Source of the DNA: Chitinophagaceae bacterium
GTDB taxonomy: Bacteria; Bacteroidota; Bacteroidia; Chitinophagales; Chitinophagaceae
Assembly (NCBI GenBank): GCA_016787065.1
Contig: JAEUVD010000047.1
Span: forward strand, 1 to 64,000
Direction: 5' to 3'
Length of the DNA: 64,000 nucleotides
The first letter of the stretch is position 1, and each line of letters begins with the position of its first letter. Under the pieces are notes generated by a model, which was given only the letters and a program-made list of their open reading frames with translations, was not told the DNA's origin and did not search any database. Shown here piece by piece: positions 19,933 through 28,382 of the stretch. A program made the position numbers and the translations under genes.

Positions 19933-20331
19933 CTATCGTTTAGAAATTTTGTTACATGTAATTGCTCGTTGCATTGAAGATTTAAAGCGAAGAATATCTG
20001 TGGATCGTCTTCTTTGATGTTTTGTTTTACAATGCGCTACCCTTTCACGCCAACGTTTATAATTTGAAAACCGAAGCTCTGTTTTCATCAACTGCTTAAC
20101 GGCATCTTCTCGTAATCCAAACTGAAAAAAGATAGCTTCAAAAGGTGTGCGATCTTCCCATGCCATTTCAATTATTCTATCTTTTTGTTTATCATCTAGC
20201 ATAATTCTTGAAACATCCATATTTCGATCACATGCAGAAACAAACATAACACTTGATGTAATGCGTTTATCGCTCGTAGGTTTTAACTCAATTTGATGGT
20301 TATCGATTAAAATTTCGTTTGTCTGATTCAT
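19933..20331 (-). CDS. DUF2805 / TIGR03643 family protein
   Basis: The core (about residues 46-132) matches the DUF2805 family: 'DRIIEMAWEDRTPFEAIFFQ' then 'FGLREDAVKQLMKTEL', 'WRERVAHCKTKHQRRR' and 'RFKSSMQR'. The family is small, basic and helical with no settled function, and is often found beside photolyases. The frame allows an unusually long N terminus of about 45 residues. An internal ATG in 'NMDVSRIMLDD' would give the usual length of about 85-95. A TACATTTG promoter element at 20346-20353 lies close to the upstream ATG and leaves the choice open. It is the first gene of the photolyase operon. Confidence 0.85.
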   Translation of the reverse strand: MNQTNEILIDNHQIELKPTSDKRITSSVMFVSACDRNMDVSRIMLDDKQKDRIIEMAWEDRTPFEAIFFQFGLREDAVKQLMKTELRFSNYKRWRERVAHCKTKHQRRRSTDILRFKSSMQRAITCNKISKR

Positions 20332-20345
20332 TCGTAGTGAATGAA

Positions 20346-20353
20346 CAAATGTA
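20346..20353 (-). promoter_or_regulatory. -7 promoter element of the photolyase operon
   Basis: TACATTTG (reverse strand) matches the Bacteroidota -7 consensus TAnnTTTG and lies 14 bases before the first ATG of the DUF2805 gene. It would drive all four genes down to the interrupted cry-DASH. Confidence 0.5.
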
Positions 20354-20492
20354 CTATTTATGTTTAATGTTTAGTGCTTTTTATTAAACATTATTAAATC
20401 GCCGAAGTACCATCAATATGCCTAGATCATGCCCATTGCAAGTACTGTTAACCAACTAGGAAGTTAGCATGATAATACGCTATGAACCACTT

Positions 20493-20530
20493 AAAAAGAA
20501 TCCCGATTTACGCGGTGTAAATCGGGATTC
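20493..20530 (-). terminator. Terminator after the M43 protease gene
   Basis: A perfect 14-bp stem (20498-20511 with 20517-20530, loop 5) reads GAATCCCGATTTAC in its left arm. On the minus strand it is followed by five T residues (20497-20493). It lies 21 bases beyond the protease stop codon. Confidence 0.85.
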
Positions 20531-20551
20531 ATTCAATGAATAAATTCTAAT

Positions 20552-22465
20552 TTATTTCTTCACATTAAACTTCTCCATCTTGCGTTCTCCGTTCAATAAT
20601 ATTTCTAGAATATACATTCCTTCAGCAAGCGTGGATGTATTAATAGCTATTTCATTACTTCCTTCAACAGCAGAACCAAAATGAGTTACTATTTTTTGTC
20701 CCATGGCATTGTACACAGATGCCACCACATCGGATGTAACAGGTGTAAAATAATTCACCGTTAATTTATCAGAAGCCGGATTCGGATACATCATGAGTTC
20801 TGCCTTTTCTTCATCCATACTCTCATTCGGATCAATTCTCCAATTTGCAGCACTCGTTGAAGCTTTTAAGGTATAGCAATTGGTTGCACTCTTAGCTCCA
20901 TTATATCCATACACTAAAATATAATAAGTACCACCTGTTGTTGGTGTGTTGTACTTAATCAATTCACTCAAGGTTCCTGCTTTTAAAGAAGATGCTAATT
21001 GCGTACTTCCATTGGAGGCGTATAACCTTAAATCATAATCCGCAGGTAATGTTGTTAATTCCACTTTAACCTTTGGTGCGGCTGTGGTGGTGGTAATCTT
21101 GTAATAATCGAAATCACCTGTTGTGGCTATCATAGATAAAACAGGCGTATTTAAAGCTAGTGTAGTTGCCGATGCAGCGGTATTATTACTTTCATACGTA
21201 TTATTACAAACAGCGGTAGTTGAGAAACTTGATGCCGCAGAATACGCACTGCTACCCGCTGCACAAACTGCACTTATTTGAAAATTATACGTTGAACCTG
21301 AAGTTAAACCGGATAACGATAATGCGTTCGTTGTTGCTGTAGTAGTAGTCCAGGTTGAAGAAGAACTCAATTTATATTGAACACTATAACTTACTGCACC
21401 CGAAACAGCACCCCATGTTAACACCGCCGAATTACTTGTGATACTACCGGCAGACAAAGATCCTGGCACACCACATGACGATGTCGATGGTGGCGTACAC
21501 CCCGGAGAAGTTAATAATGAAATTCTTGAACCTCCCGCTGAAAATAATGCTTGCATACGTGCTTTTTGTCCTGCTGAAAACATATACATACAAGCATCAT
21601 CGGTATAATCCATGTAGTTCATAAACATATCCCCGTTCGGTCCGTTAGTACAACTTACCGCTGGGAAAGTAGGACAACCGTAATTTTCATCGGCTTGATT
21701 AGGTGTATCACCAACTAAATCAGATCCAGTACAAGCTGTTCCATCATCACCCCAAATATGATATAAGTTCAACCAATGTCCTACCTCATGCGTTGCTGTT
21801 CGTCCTTTATTAAAAGGAGCCGCAGCCGTACCAATCGTACCAAAACCCGTGTAAGTAACCACTACACCATCGGTTGAAGCAGCTCCACCTGGGAACTGTG
21901 CGTAGCCTAATAGGCCTCCTCCAAGGTTACAAACCCAAATATTAAGGTATTTATTTCGATCCCAAATATTATCACCACCTTGTGCAGTAAACTTAACAGC
22001 ATCATTGGTACCAAATGACGTTACCGTTGTGCTTTTTCGAACGATACCTGTTGTAGCAGCTCCGTTCGGATCTTGTTGTGCTAAACAAAATTGTACTTCA
22101 CAATCTGCCGCCAATCCTGCAAAAGCCGATGGCACTAGGGAAACATCGCTATTTAGTTTTCGAAAATCATTATTTAATACAGTAAGTTGTGATTGAATTT
22201 GCGCATCCGAAACATTTTGTGCCGCCGTATTATACACGATATGAAATACAACCGGAATCGTTACTAAGATACGATTATGCTTTGACGGATTGGCAACATA
22301 ATCAGAAGTGTGTTGTTCAATAGCATGTCGATTAATAGCCATCTGAGGATCGTTGGCCATCATTTCTTGTAAGTGCTCGGCGGAGCCGCATTTACGCTGT
22401 GCACTGGCTGAAAATGCTACCAGTAGCAGCAGCATCATGCTGAGTAGATTAAAATTTTTTGTCAT
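20552..22465 (-). CDS. Secreted M43-type zinc metalloprotease with FN3, PPC domain and T9SS sorting tail
   Basis: The 637-residue product has a signal peptide (about 1-22, ending SASAQ). The peptidase M43 (pappalysin-like) domain has the extended zinc motif HEVGHWLNLYH near residue 227 and a Met-turn 'MNYMDYTDD'. A fibronectin III domain lies at about 330-415, a pre-peptidase C-terminal (PPC) domain at about 425-535 ('GDFDYYKITT', 'GTYYILVYGYNG'), and a T9SS type-A C-terminal domain at about 560-637 ('LMYPNPASDKLTV', 'GMYILEI', ending KFNVKK). It should be exported through the type IX system and act as an extracellular protease. Substrates are unknown. It ends in its own terminator and is probably monocistronic. 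Confidence 0.93.
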   Translation of the reverse strand: MTKNFNLLSMMLLLLVAFSASAQRKCGSAEHLQEMMANDPQMAINRHAIEQHTSDYVANPSKHNRILVTIPVVFHIVYNTAAQNVSDAQIQSQLTVLNNDFRKLNSDVSLVPSAFAGLAADCEVQFCLAQQDPNGAATTGIVRKSTTVTSFGTNDAVKFTAQGGDNIWDRNKYLNIWVCNLGGGLLGYAQFPGGAASTDGVVVTYTGFGTIGTAAAPFNKGRTATHEVGHWLNLYHIWGDDGTACTGSDLVGDTPNQADENYGCPTFPAVSCTNGPNGDMFMNYMDYTDDACMYMFSAGQKARMQALFSAGGSRISLLTSPGCTPPSTSSCGVPGSLSAGSITSNSAVLTWGAVSGAVSYSVQYKLSSSSTWTTTTATTNALSLSGLTSGSTYNFQISAVCAAGSSAYSAASSFSTTAVCNNTYESNNTAASATTLALNTPVLSMIATTGDFDYYKITTTTAAPKVKVELTTLPADYDLRLYASNGSTQLASSLKAGTLSELIKYNTPTTGGTYYILVYGYNGAKSATNCYTLKASTSAANWRIDPNESMDEEKAELMMYPNPASDKLTVNYFTPVTSDVVASVYNAMGQKIVTHFGSAVEGSNEIAINTSTLAEGMYILEILLNGERKMEKFNVKK

Positions 22466-22594
22466 GTTTTTTATATTTAGAAATTTAAACTACTAATTTT
22501 ATTTCAATTGAAACGCAATCGATTCAATTTCTTCGTTAAATGAAAAAGAGTTGACCTAAATCAATGCTCGTAAACGTTATTCATGCCGTTTAAC

Positions 22595-23641
22595 TTATTG
22601 CTCTTCTTCAAAATATATTTTGTAATATTTTCTTCCATCAGTATCCACCCCTTGTTCGATTAAATCACGATTTCCATGAATGTAAATATGAAAATTCTTA
22701 TCGAGTTTCAAAACACTTTTAAATACGCGAGCTTGCTTTTTCACGGCTTTGGAAGAAATTGAAAATTGCTCATTCAATTCCATTTGATGTTCCTCTTGGT
22801 ACGCTTCATCATATTTTCTGAACGACTTAATAATACCCGCATCTTGCAGTACTTCTTGTTCAAACTCTTTTTTATCGAAGGCCTTATGCGATTTAAAATA
22901 TTCTACTGAACGGTTAAGCAAATCAATTTGATCTGTTTTAGTGACTTCAAATTCCTGACTGATTTGAGTGGTTACATACGATTTCGTAATATTTAGAAAT
23001 TCCTTAGTTTGATTGTAATCATTCATGCGTGGTATAATTCCTAAAAAATCATCTCGCCAATATTGCGCTTCATTGCCTTTGTTTGATTTGTCTATCATAC
23101 AAATTCGAAAACCTGTATCTCGATCCGTATTCAAGATTAAACAGCCTTTGTCGAGTTTATCAATATTAATTCCATCTTCAGCAAAAATGGAAAAATCAAA
23201 TTGATGTGCTTCCAATTTTAAAAAGGCTTGTTTGTTTTCCGCTTTAAAAATTCCGAGCGCATCTACTTGTTGATCTTCTACGATTAAATTCGCTATGTAG
23301 GCAACAAACAAATCGCCTGATTTAATATTTGGATGTGTTGACAATTCAAACAGGTGCTTTGCAATATTCCTTGTTTGTTTGTGAAAGGTTGACGCATCAT
23401 CGAACACCGCTGATGCAAATTGAAATAATGGGTTCAGCGTGAAATCGTCATTCGAAAACGAAAAGGCATAAAACTCAGGTTGCGTAAACGGTGTTATAAA
23501 ATAGTTGAATAACAGCGCATGTAAGCGCGTGTCGGATAAATCGAGCGGTGTTTTAGCCAGTTGCAAATGTTCTCCATTCGTTTGGTTACCAACTTCATGA
23601 AGTGATACATTATAAAAACCGGCTTGTGAATAATTAATCAT
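22595..23641 (-). CDS. Nucleoid-associated protein, NdpA/YejK-like family
   Basis: The 348-residue product is cytoplasmic with no signal. It has the broad features of the NdpA family (PF04245): an N-terminal half with 'SGDLFVAYIANLI' and 'ALGIFKAENKQAFLKLE', a central 'EAQYWRDDFLGI', and a charged helical C-terminal half. In Proteobacteria members bind the nucleoid; in Bacteroidota their role is not established. A TAATCTTG sequence 10 bases before the start may be its -7 element. It lies downstream of mdh but beyond the mdh terminator, so it is likely transcribed separately. Confidence 0.8.
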   Translation of the reverse strand: MINYSQAGFYNVSLHEVGNQTNGEHLQLAKTPLDLSDTRLHALLFNYFITPFTQPEFYAFSFSNDDFTLNPLFQFASAVFDDASTFHKQTRNIAKHLFELSTHPNIKSGDLFVAYIANLIVEDQQVDALGIFKAENKQAFLKLEAHQFDFSIFAEDGINIDKLDKGCLILNTDRDTGFRICMIDKSNKGNEAQYWRDDFLGIIPRMNDYNQTKEFLNITKSYVTTQISQEFEVTKTDQIDLLNRSVEYFKSHKAFDKKEFEQEVLQDAGIIKSFRKYDEAYQEEHQMELNEQFSISSKAVKKQARVFKSVLKLDKNFHIYIHGNRDLIEQGVDTDGRKYYKIYFEEEQ

Positions 23642-23683
23642 AGTGAAAAAACAAGATTACGATTTTACATTCATAGGTTCTAA

Positions 23684-23713
23684 ATAAAAAAGCTGCTCGT
23701 AACGAACAGCTTT
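23684..23713 (-). terminator. Terminator after mdh
   Basis: On the minus strand, AAAGCTGTTCG pairs with CGAGCAGCTTT (11 bp with one G-T pair, loop of 3) and is followed by a T-rich run. It lies between the mdh stop and the next gene. Confidence 0.85.
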
Positions 23714-23735
23714 CCATCTATTATTTCCTATTAAA

Positions 23736-24671
23736 TTACATTTGAATAGTCTTCAAAACTTCATTCATTGATCGAACGGCATCGGCTGATTTATTGAAAG
23801 CTGCTTGTTCTGCCTCATTCAACTTAAAGTCAACGATTCTTTCCCAACCATTACGTCCGATAATAACCGGAACACCTAAACAAATATCTTTTTGGCCGTA
23901 TTCACCATCTAAAGCAACGCAACAAGGTATCATTCGTTTTTCATCGCGAAGGATGCTTTCCACCAAAAAAGCTCCTGCTGCACCCGGCGCATACCAAGCA
24001 CTTGTACCTAATAATCCGGTTAACGTAGCACCACCTACCATGGTATCTGCAGCCACCTTTTGTAAAGTAGCCTCATCTGCAAAATACGAAACCGGTAAGC
24101 CCATATAGGTTGCTAAGCGGGTTAAAGGTATCATGGTTGTATCACCATGACCACCAATCACATTCGCTTGTAAATCATTCATCGAACATTGTAGTGCTTT
24201 ACTCATAAAATAACGGAAACGAGCACTATCCAGCATACCACCCATACCTATGATACGGTTTTTTGGAAGTCCTGTACTTTGCAGAGCAAGGTAAGTCATG
24301 GTATCCATTGGATTAGAAATAACAATGATAATAGCGTTAGGTGAATGCTTCAGAATATTTTCTGCAACTGTTTTTACAATACCGGCGTTGATACCAATCA
24401 GCTCTTCACGGGTCATCCCAGGTTTTCTTGGAATACCAGAAGTAATTACGGCTACGTCTGAATTGGCGGTTTTAGAATAGTCGTTCGTACTTCCGATAAT
24501 CGTGGTATCGAATCCTTCGATTTGAGCCGTTTGCATCAAATCCATGGCTTTACCTTCGGCGAAACCTTCTTTGATATCAACGATTACCAGTTCATCACAA
24601 ATTTGTTTACGGGCGATATTGTCGGCACAGGTAGCTCCCACAGCTCCGGCTCCTACTACAGTTACTTTCAT
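23736..24671 (-). CDS. mdh: Malate dehydrogenase
   Basis: The 311-residue product is an NAD-dependent malate dehydrogenase of the lactate dehydrogenase-like bacterial type, which interconverts malate and oxaloacetate in the TCA cycle. It has the nucleotide-binding GAGAVG motif (7-12), substrate-binding arginines in 'GIPRKPGMTREELIGINA', 'VISNPMDTMTYLA', 'GMGGMLDSARFR', and the catalytic His in 'VIGGHGDTTMIPL'. The length is typical of the family. A promoter element lies 19 bases upstream of the ATG and a terminator follows, so it appears monocistronic. Confidence 0.97.
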   Translation of the reverse strand: MKVTVVGAGAVGATCADNIARKQICDELVIVDIKEGFAEGKAMDLMQTAQIEGFDTTIIGSTNDYSKTANSDVAVITSGIPRKPGMTREELIGINAGIVKTVAENILKHSPNAIIIVISNPMDTMTYLALQSTGLPKNRIIGMGGMLDSARFRYFMSKALQCSMNDLQANVIGGHGDTTMIPLTRLATYMGLPVSYFADEATLQKVAADTMVGGATLTGLLGTSAWYAPGAAGAFLVESILRDEKRMIPCCVALDGEYGQKDICLGVPVIIGRNGWERIVDFKLNEAEQAAFNKSADAVRSMNEVLKTIQM

Positions 24672-24690
24672 TGCGTTATTAATTTGCGCG

Positions 24691-24698
24691 CAAAGGTA
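24691..24698 (-). promoter_or_regulatory. -7 promoter element of mdh
   Basis: TACCTTTG on the minus strand matches TAnnTTTG exactly, 19 bases before the mdh ATG. A clear -33 element was not seen. Confidence 0.65.
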
Positions 24699-24746
24699 GG
24701 GGTTTTTAAAAACGAAGCGATGATTTTTATCAGTCTATTGTGCACA

Positions 24747-25913
24747 TTATCTAGGAAAGGCTATCGCGAATTTCAGTTCGTTGGTAGTCATCCGAATCGA
24801 ATCTGAAGGATTGGTATAATTATACAACCAAGTATCCACATTTCCTGTTACCCAAACCGTACTTTGATTTTTTTCGTTGGGTACATACAAATTAATATCA
24901 TGTAAAGTGAAGATCGGCACATTACTCTGATTAAGTGATTTAGAAGGTTTAAAAGAATAATAGGTATTACCGTTCTTCTTGTAGGTCACCACAAAAGCAT
25001 TTTTATTTATCCGTGGTTGAAAGGTAGTAGTTGTAGACTGACTTGTTTGATAATGATAATTTGCTAAACAATAGGTACCCAAGGTTTGCTGCACCGCCAC
25101 TTTACGCTTAAAACCCAAAACCGAATTACAACCTACGCTGGTAGCATTCAATTGCACGGTGTAAATACCAGGTTGTTGAAAACTAATATTTGGGTTCTGA
25201 ACTGAACTCGATAAACCATTGCCAAACATCCACAAGTAACTTTGAAAACCCGAAGGGGCTGTACATAGCAACGAATCAGCCGTACCGGTGGTTGTAAATT
25301 GTACGCGACACGTGCTATTAAAAGAGGCATCGATATGATTAACGATGGTATCTTTATAATTGCCAAAGGTGGTAATCAACTGTACATCACGTTCGCCTGT
25401 AACAGGAAAGATATGAGTTACCGTACCATTTGTAGCATGGATGCCATCACCAAAATCCCAATCAAATTGAGTGCCTATCGGATTACTTTCATCGGCCGTG
25501 AAGGTAAAAACTTCTGTTGCCGTAGTTGTTAAGATAGAATCGATACTGTACGAATTCAAAATCAGGTTTTTAAATATCTCCGCATAATCCTTAGCAAGCG
25601 TACTACCATTCGTTGTTTCAACATCCTTTACCTGAAAACTCAGGTAAGGTTCACAAGTTGAACAGCTATCTGTTGCAAAGGTTCCTTCAAGCGTCCATAA
25701 ATTCTGACTGTCTTTAAAGTAGTTCGAAAACATATACAATCGGTTGACTCCGGCCTGATAATTTATCTGATCGTTACCAATGGTACCGTTAAATTTAAAC
25801 ACCGGTGTATTCGCACCGTTTACAATATTAGATGGTTTATTACAGGCTATCAAACTCAAAATAAAGAGTACGAATAGAATATACCATTTCATAGAATTAA
25901 GATTACGTGTCAT
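24747..25913 (-). CDS. PKD-domain lipoprotein in a sigma/anti-sigma operon
   Basis: The 388-residue product has a lipoprotein signal with lipobox LIAC. It starts at 25913, one base from the previous stop, or at the ATG at 25892, which places the signal peptide directly at the N terminus. One PKD-like domain is clear ('FDWDFGDGIHATNGTVTHIF', about 150-190) and a second weaker one follows ('YLWMFGNGLSSSVQNP'). The C-terminal part has no recognised domain. It is the third gene of an apparent operon with an ECF sigma factor and an anti-sigma/beta-barrel fusion. A surface or periplasmic role linked to that signalling unit is inference. Confidence 0.8.
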   Translation of the reverse strand: MTRNLNSMKWYILFVLFILSLIACNKPSNIVNGANTPVFKFNGTIGNDQINYQAGVNRLYMFSNYFKDSQNLWTLEGTFATDSCSTCEPYLSFQVKDVETTNGSTLAKDYAEIFKNLILNSYSIDSILTTTATEVFTFTADESNPIGTQFDWDFGDGIHATNGTVTHIFPVTGERDVQLITTFGNYKDTIVNHIDASFNSTCRVQFTTTGTADSLLCTAPSGFQSYLWMFGNGLSSSVQNPNISFQQPGIYTVQLNATSVGCNSVLGFKRKVAVQQTLGTYCLANYHYQTSQSTTTTFQPRINKNAFVVTYKKNGNTYYSFKPSKSLNQSNVPIFTLHDINLYVPNEKNQSTVWVTGNVDTWLYNYTNPSDSIRMTTNELKFAIAFPR

Positions 25914-25914
25914 G

Positions 25915-27606
25915 TTATCTCAAATTAAATTTCAACCCAATAGAAACTCTAGTCAGGTTATTACGAATAGTATTATTATAGTAGGAGTTCTTACTTATAT
26001 CTAAGAACCCTTGTTGAATCAGGATTTGAGAACTCCAACGCTCCATAAATCGGTACGAATAACCCGCTTGTAGAAAAAAGTCAAATGTTTGGAACCCTTT
26101 ATTGTATTCGGAAACTAAGCTCGTATTTGTTTGACTTTTACTTTGTGACGGATTTAAGTTGTACGCTTGAGGTGAATAGGTTGTTTGCTCCAACTTACCG
26201 GAGGTTTGGAAACTATAAGTCATACCCAAACCACCAAAAAGCATATGGCGTTCCATGAGTTTTAATTGAACATTTATAGGTAAATACAATTGATATAATT
26301 TTTGCGTGTAGAGTTTCTGTTCTGTTGAATCCACTCCAAAAGAATACGTGAACAAATTATCACGCTTCAGCATATTCAATCCATTAAAATAGGTAAAACC
26401 TAAAGCAGCTGAAATGCTAACATCACGCCTAACCGGTTTTTCTATTCCAAGTCCAACGTATGGAGAAACGGCCCATGATTGTTGGTTTTCACTATTTCCT
26501 TTCAACCCTTTATTCAGGTTCATACCCAACGTGGCAAAAATTAATAAGCGCTTTTCAAAATCTTGTGGTTGGCGTTTAACTTCCGGTGAAGGCGTATTGG
26601 ATGCCGTAGCTGTTGACGCCGTTGGTGCTGACGCTACCGGATCTGCTTTCACCGGTGCTAAAGTGTAAGTTATTGTGCAATCAACGATGGGCGTATAGTT
26701 TTCTAAGTTCTTCATGTACCGTGGATTACTTTGCTCAGGTAAAAGTACCGCTCTTGTTTTTTCCACTTTTTTATCTTTTACGGTATATGGTTTACCGTTA
26801 ACCAGAACGGGCACCTCATTCGATGGCGTTGAGGATGCCTCGCTGCTTACCACAGGCGCAGGTTGATTTGGTGCATTTCGTGGTGTATCGTTTTTCGCAT
26901 TTTTTTCCAAGTCTTTCTTAGCCGACTCGTTCCCTGTACGAGCTGATAGTAGAGCGTTTGCATGACGATTCTTTTTTTGTTTAATCTTAGATTTACGAAC
27001 TATTACTTCATTATCGGAAGCAGCCTTGCTTTCCAAGGACGGTTTGGCTGTCGTATTTGAATTTTCCTTAGTATCACTCGATTCAGGTTGACTCGAGGAC
27101 ATCGTATTTTTAGTTTTGGAGTCATCGGTATTTACAGATTGTTGATTATCGTGCGCTTTAACCTGGTTGGTAACGGATGATTCTTCAGCTTTTGGAGTTT
27201 TAACCTTTTTCACATCGTTTGAGGATAACGAGGTGGTTAAGGATGACTCATTTTCAGGCATGGAGGATTCCATATTGGATGCTTGGCTTGAACTTGTTTT
27301 AGGCTCAGCCGGCTCGGCAGTAACCACTTCTGGCTGTTCAGCCGCGTAAGGTGATGCACTTTGTTCATTTTTGGCTTCACTTTTCTTCGTCATAAATTTA
27401 GGTACCACATAGGCTCCAATTCCGGTAGCCAGCAGTACAAGTAAAACCGATAGCCCCCTCCAATAAGGGAAACCACGTTTTTTACCTTTGTCTTCTTCAT
27501 CCAATCGCGCTTCCATCTTCGTCCAGTATTCCTCTTTGAAAGGAATCTGGGCCTCTTCCACCCGATCTTTGAGAAGTTCATCCAGAAAGTCTAATTCCTC
27601 TTTCAT
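25915..27606 (-). CDS. Anti-sigma-like inner-membrane protein fused to an outer-membrane beta-barrel
   Basis: The 563-residue product has an N-terminal segment like Bacteroidota anti-sigma factors ('FKEEYWTKMEARLDEE', about 23-38), one membrane helix at about 49-68, and no cleavable signal. A hydrophilic, low-complexity Ser/Lys/Glu/Ala-rich linker spans about 70-340, and a C-terminal region from about 350 has the alternating pattern of an 8-stranded OmpA-like or porin-family barrel ('YVGLGIEKPVRRDVSISAALGFTY', ending RVSIGLKFNLR). Its ATG overlaps the sigma-factor stop (ATGA). A single chain crossing both membranes could carry a signal to the sigma factor unless it is cleaved. That mechanism is inference; the domain order is seen. 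Confidence 0.85.
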   Translation of the reverse strand: MKEELDFLDELLKDRVEEAQIPFKEEYWTKMEARLDEEDKGKKRGFPYWRGLSVLLVLLATGIGAYVVPKFMTKKSEAKNEQSASPYAAEQPEVVTAEPAEPKTSSSQASNMESSMPENESSLTTSLSSNDVKKVKTPKAEESSVTNQVKAHDNQQSVNTDDSKTKNTMSSSQPESSDTKENSNTTAKPSLESKAASDNEVIVRKSKIKQKKNRHANALLSARTGNESAKKDLEKNAKNDTPRNAPNQPAPVVSSEASSTPSNEVPVLVNGKPYTVKDKKVEKTRAVLLPEQSNPRYMKNLENYTPIVDCTITYTLAPVKADPVASAPTASTATASNTPSPEVKRQPQDFEKRLLIFATLGMNLNKGLKGNSENQQSWAVSPYVGLGIEKPVRRDVSISAALGFTYFNGLNMLKRDNLFTYSFGVDSTEQKLYTQKLYQLYLPINVQLKLMERHMLFGGLGMTYSFQTSGKLEQTTYSPQAYNLNPSQSKSQTNTSLVSEYNKGFQTFDFFLQAGYSYRFMERWSSQILIQQGFLDISKNSYYNNTIRNNLTRVSIGLKFNLR

Positions 27607-28220
27607 ATATTCTGAACTTTTGGTTTTTGTTTTTGAATATTCAATTGTTCCATTAAAAGTTTTCGTCCTTTATGTAAATGCCATCGCGAGTTTTCTTCAC
27701 TAATGCCGATCATCTCACCAATTTCTTTATGACTATAGCCATCAATAGCAAATAAATTAAGTACCTCCCGTGTTGTATCCGGTAAGGAACTGATTAATTT
27801 GAATATTTGTTGACTATCCATTTTGCTTTCGGTGAAATCAGAAAATCCGTGGGTGTGTTGCACATTCGAGTATTCCGTATCGATTGTAAAGCGATTTCGT
27901 TCGGTGTAGCGTTTTTGAGATCGGTAGAAATCAATGGAGGTATTTACCGCAATCTGTTTCACCCAGCCTGGAAGCGTATTGATGTCGCGTAAACCCGATA
28001 GTCCTTGAACCACTTTCAAGAAGCTGTTATTCATAGATTCCACCGCGTCTTCTTCGTTTTCAACATAGCGCTTACAAACTTTCATCATAATGGGAAAACA
28101 AAACTCATACAGCGTCCGCTGACACTTGCGGTCGTTTTGAATACAGCCATCTATGATTTTTTGGTCGATCAAAAAATGCCTTGTTTTTTTGTGTTGGTGA
28201 AGGTCGGTTAAATACACCAA
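27603..28220 (-). CDS. ECF-type RNA polymerase sigma-70 factor
   Basis: The 205-residue product has sigma region 2 at about 40-105 ('YVENEEDAVESMNNSFLKVVQ', 'GWVKQIAVNTSIDFYRSQKR') and region 4 at about 140-195 ('LPDTTREVLNLFAIDGYSHKEI', 'GISEENSRWHLHKGRKLL'). It directs transcription of an unknown regulon and is presumably held by the downstream anti-sigma fusion, with which it overlaps by 4 bases. There is no ATG in the N-terminal region. The frame opens with TTG at 28220 followed by GTG, so the exact start is uncertain. Confidence 0.93.
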   Translation of the reverse strand: MVYLTDLHQHKKTRHFLIDQKIIDGCIQNDRKCQRTLYEFCFPIMMKVCKRYVENEEDAVESMNNSFLKVVQGLSGLRDINTLPGWVKQIAVNTSIDFYRSQKRYTERNRFTIDTEYSNVQHTHGFSDFTESKMDSQQIFKLISSLPDTTREVLNLFAIDGYSHKEIGEMIGISEENSRWHLHKGRKLLMEQLNIQKQKPKVQNI

Positions 28221-28356
28221 TTGGTATTCAGCGTTTCTACCTTTTCAAATTCTTATACGAATCTAGAACCACAAACGTTAGCAAAGAAAAATGTTAATCC
28301 TTAACTATTGACTCAAATCAATTGAATTTATGCGTTTTCAGGCTACATGCTTAGTG

Positions 28357-28364
28357 TATATTTG
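28357..28364 (+). promoter_or_regulatory. -7 promoter element of the aldehyde dehydrogenase gene
   Basis: TATATTTG matches TAnnTTTG and ends 18 bases before the ATG at 28383. Because it lies downstream of the first possible ATG (28347), it argues for the 28383 start. Confidence 0.65.
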
Positions 28365-28382
28365 CCGCGCAAAAAATTACAC

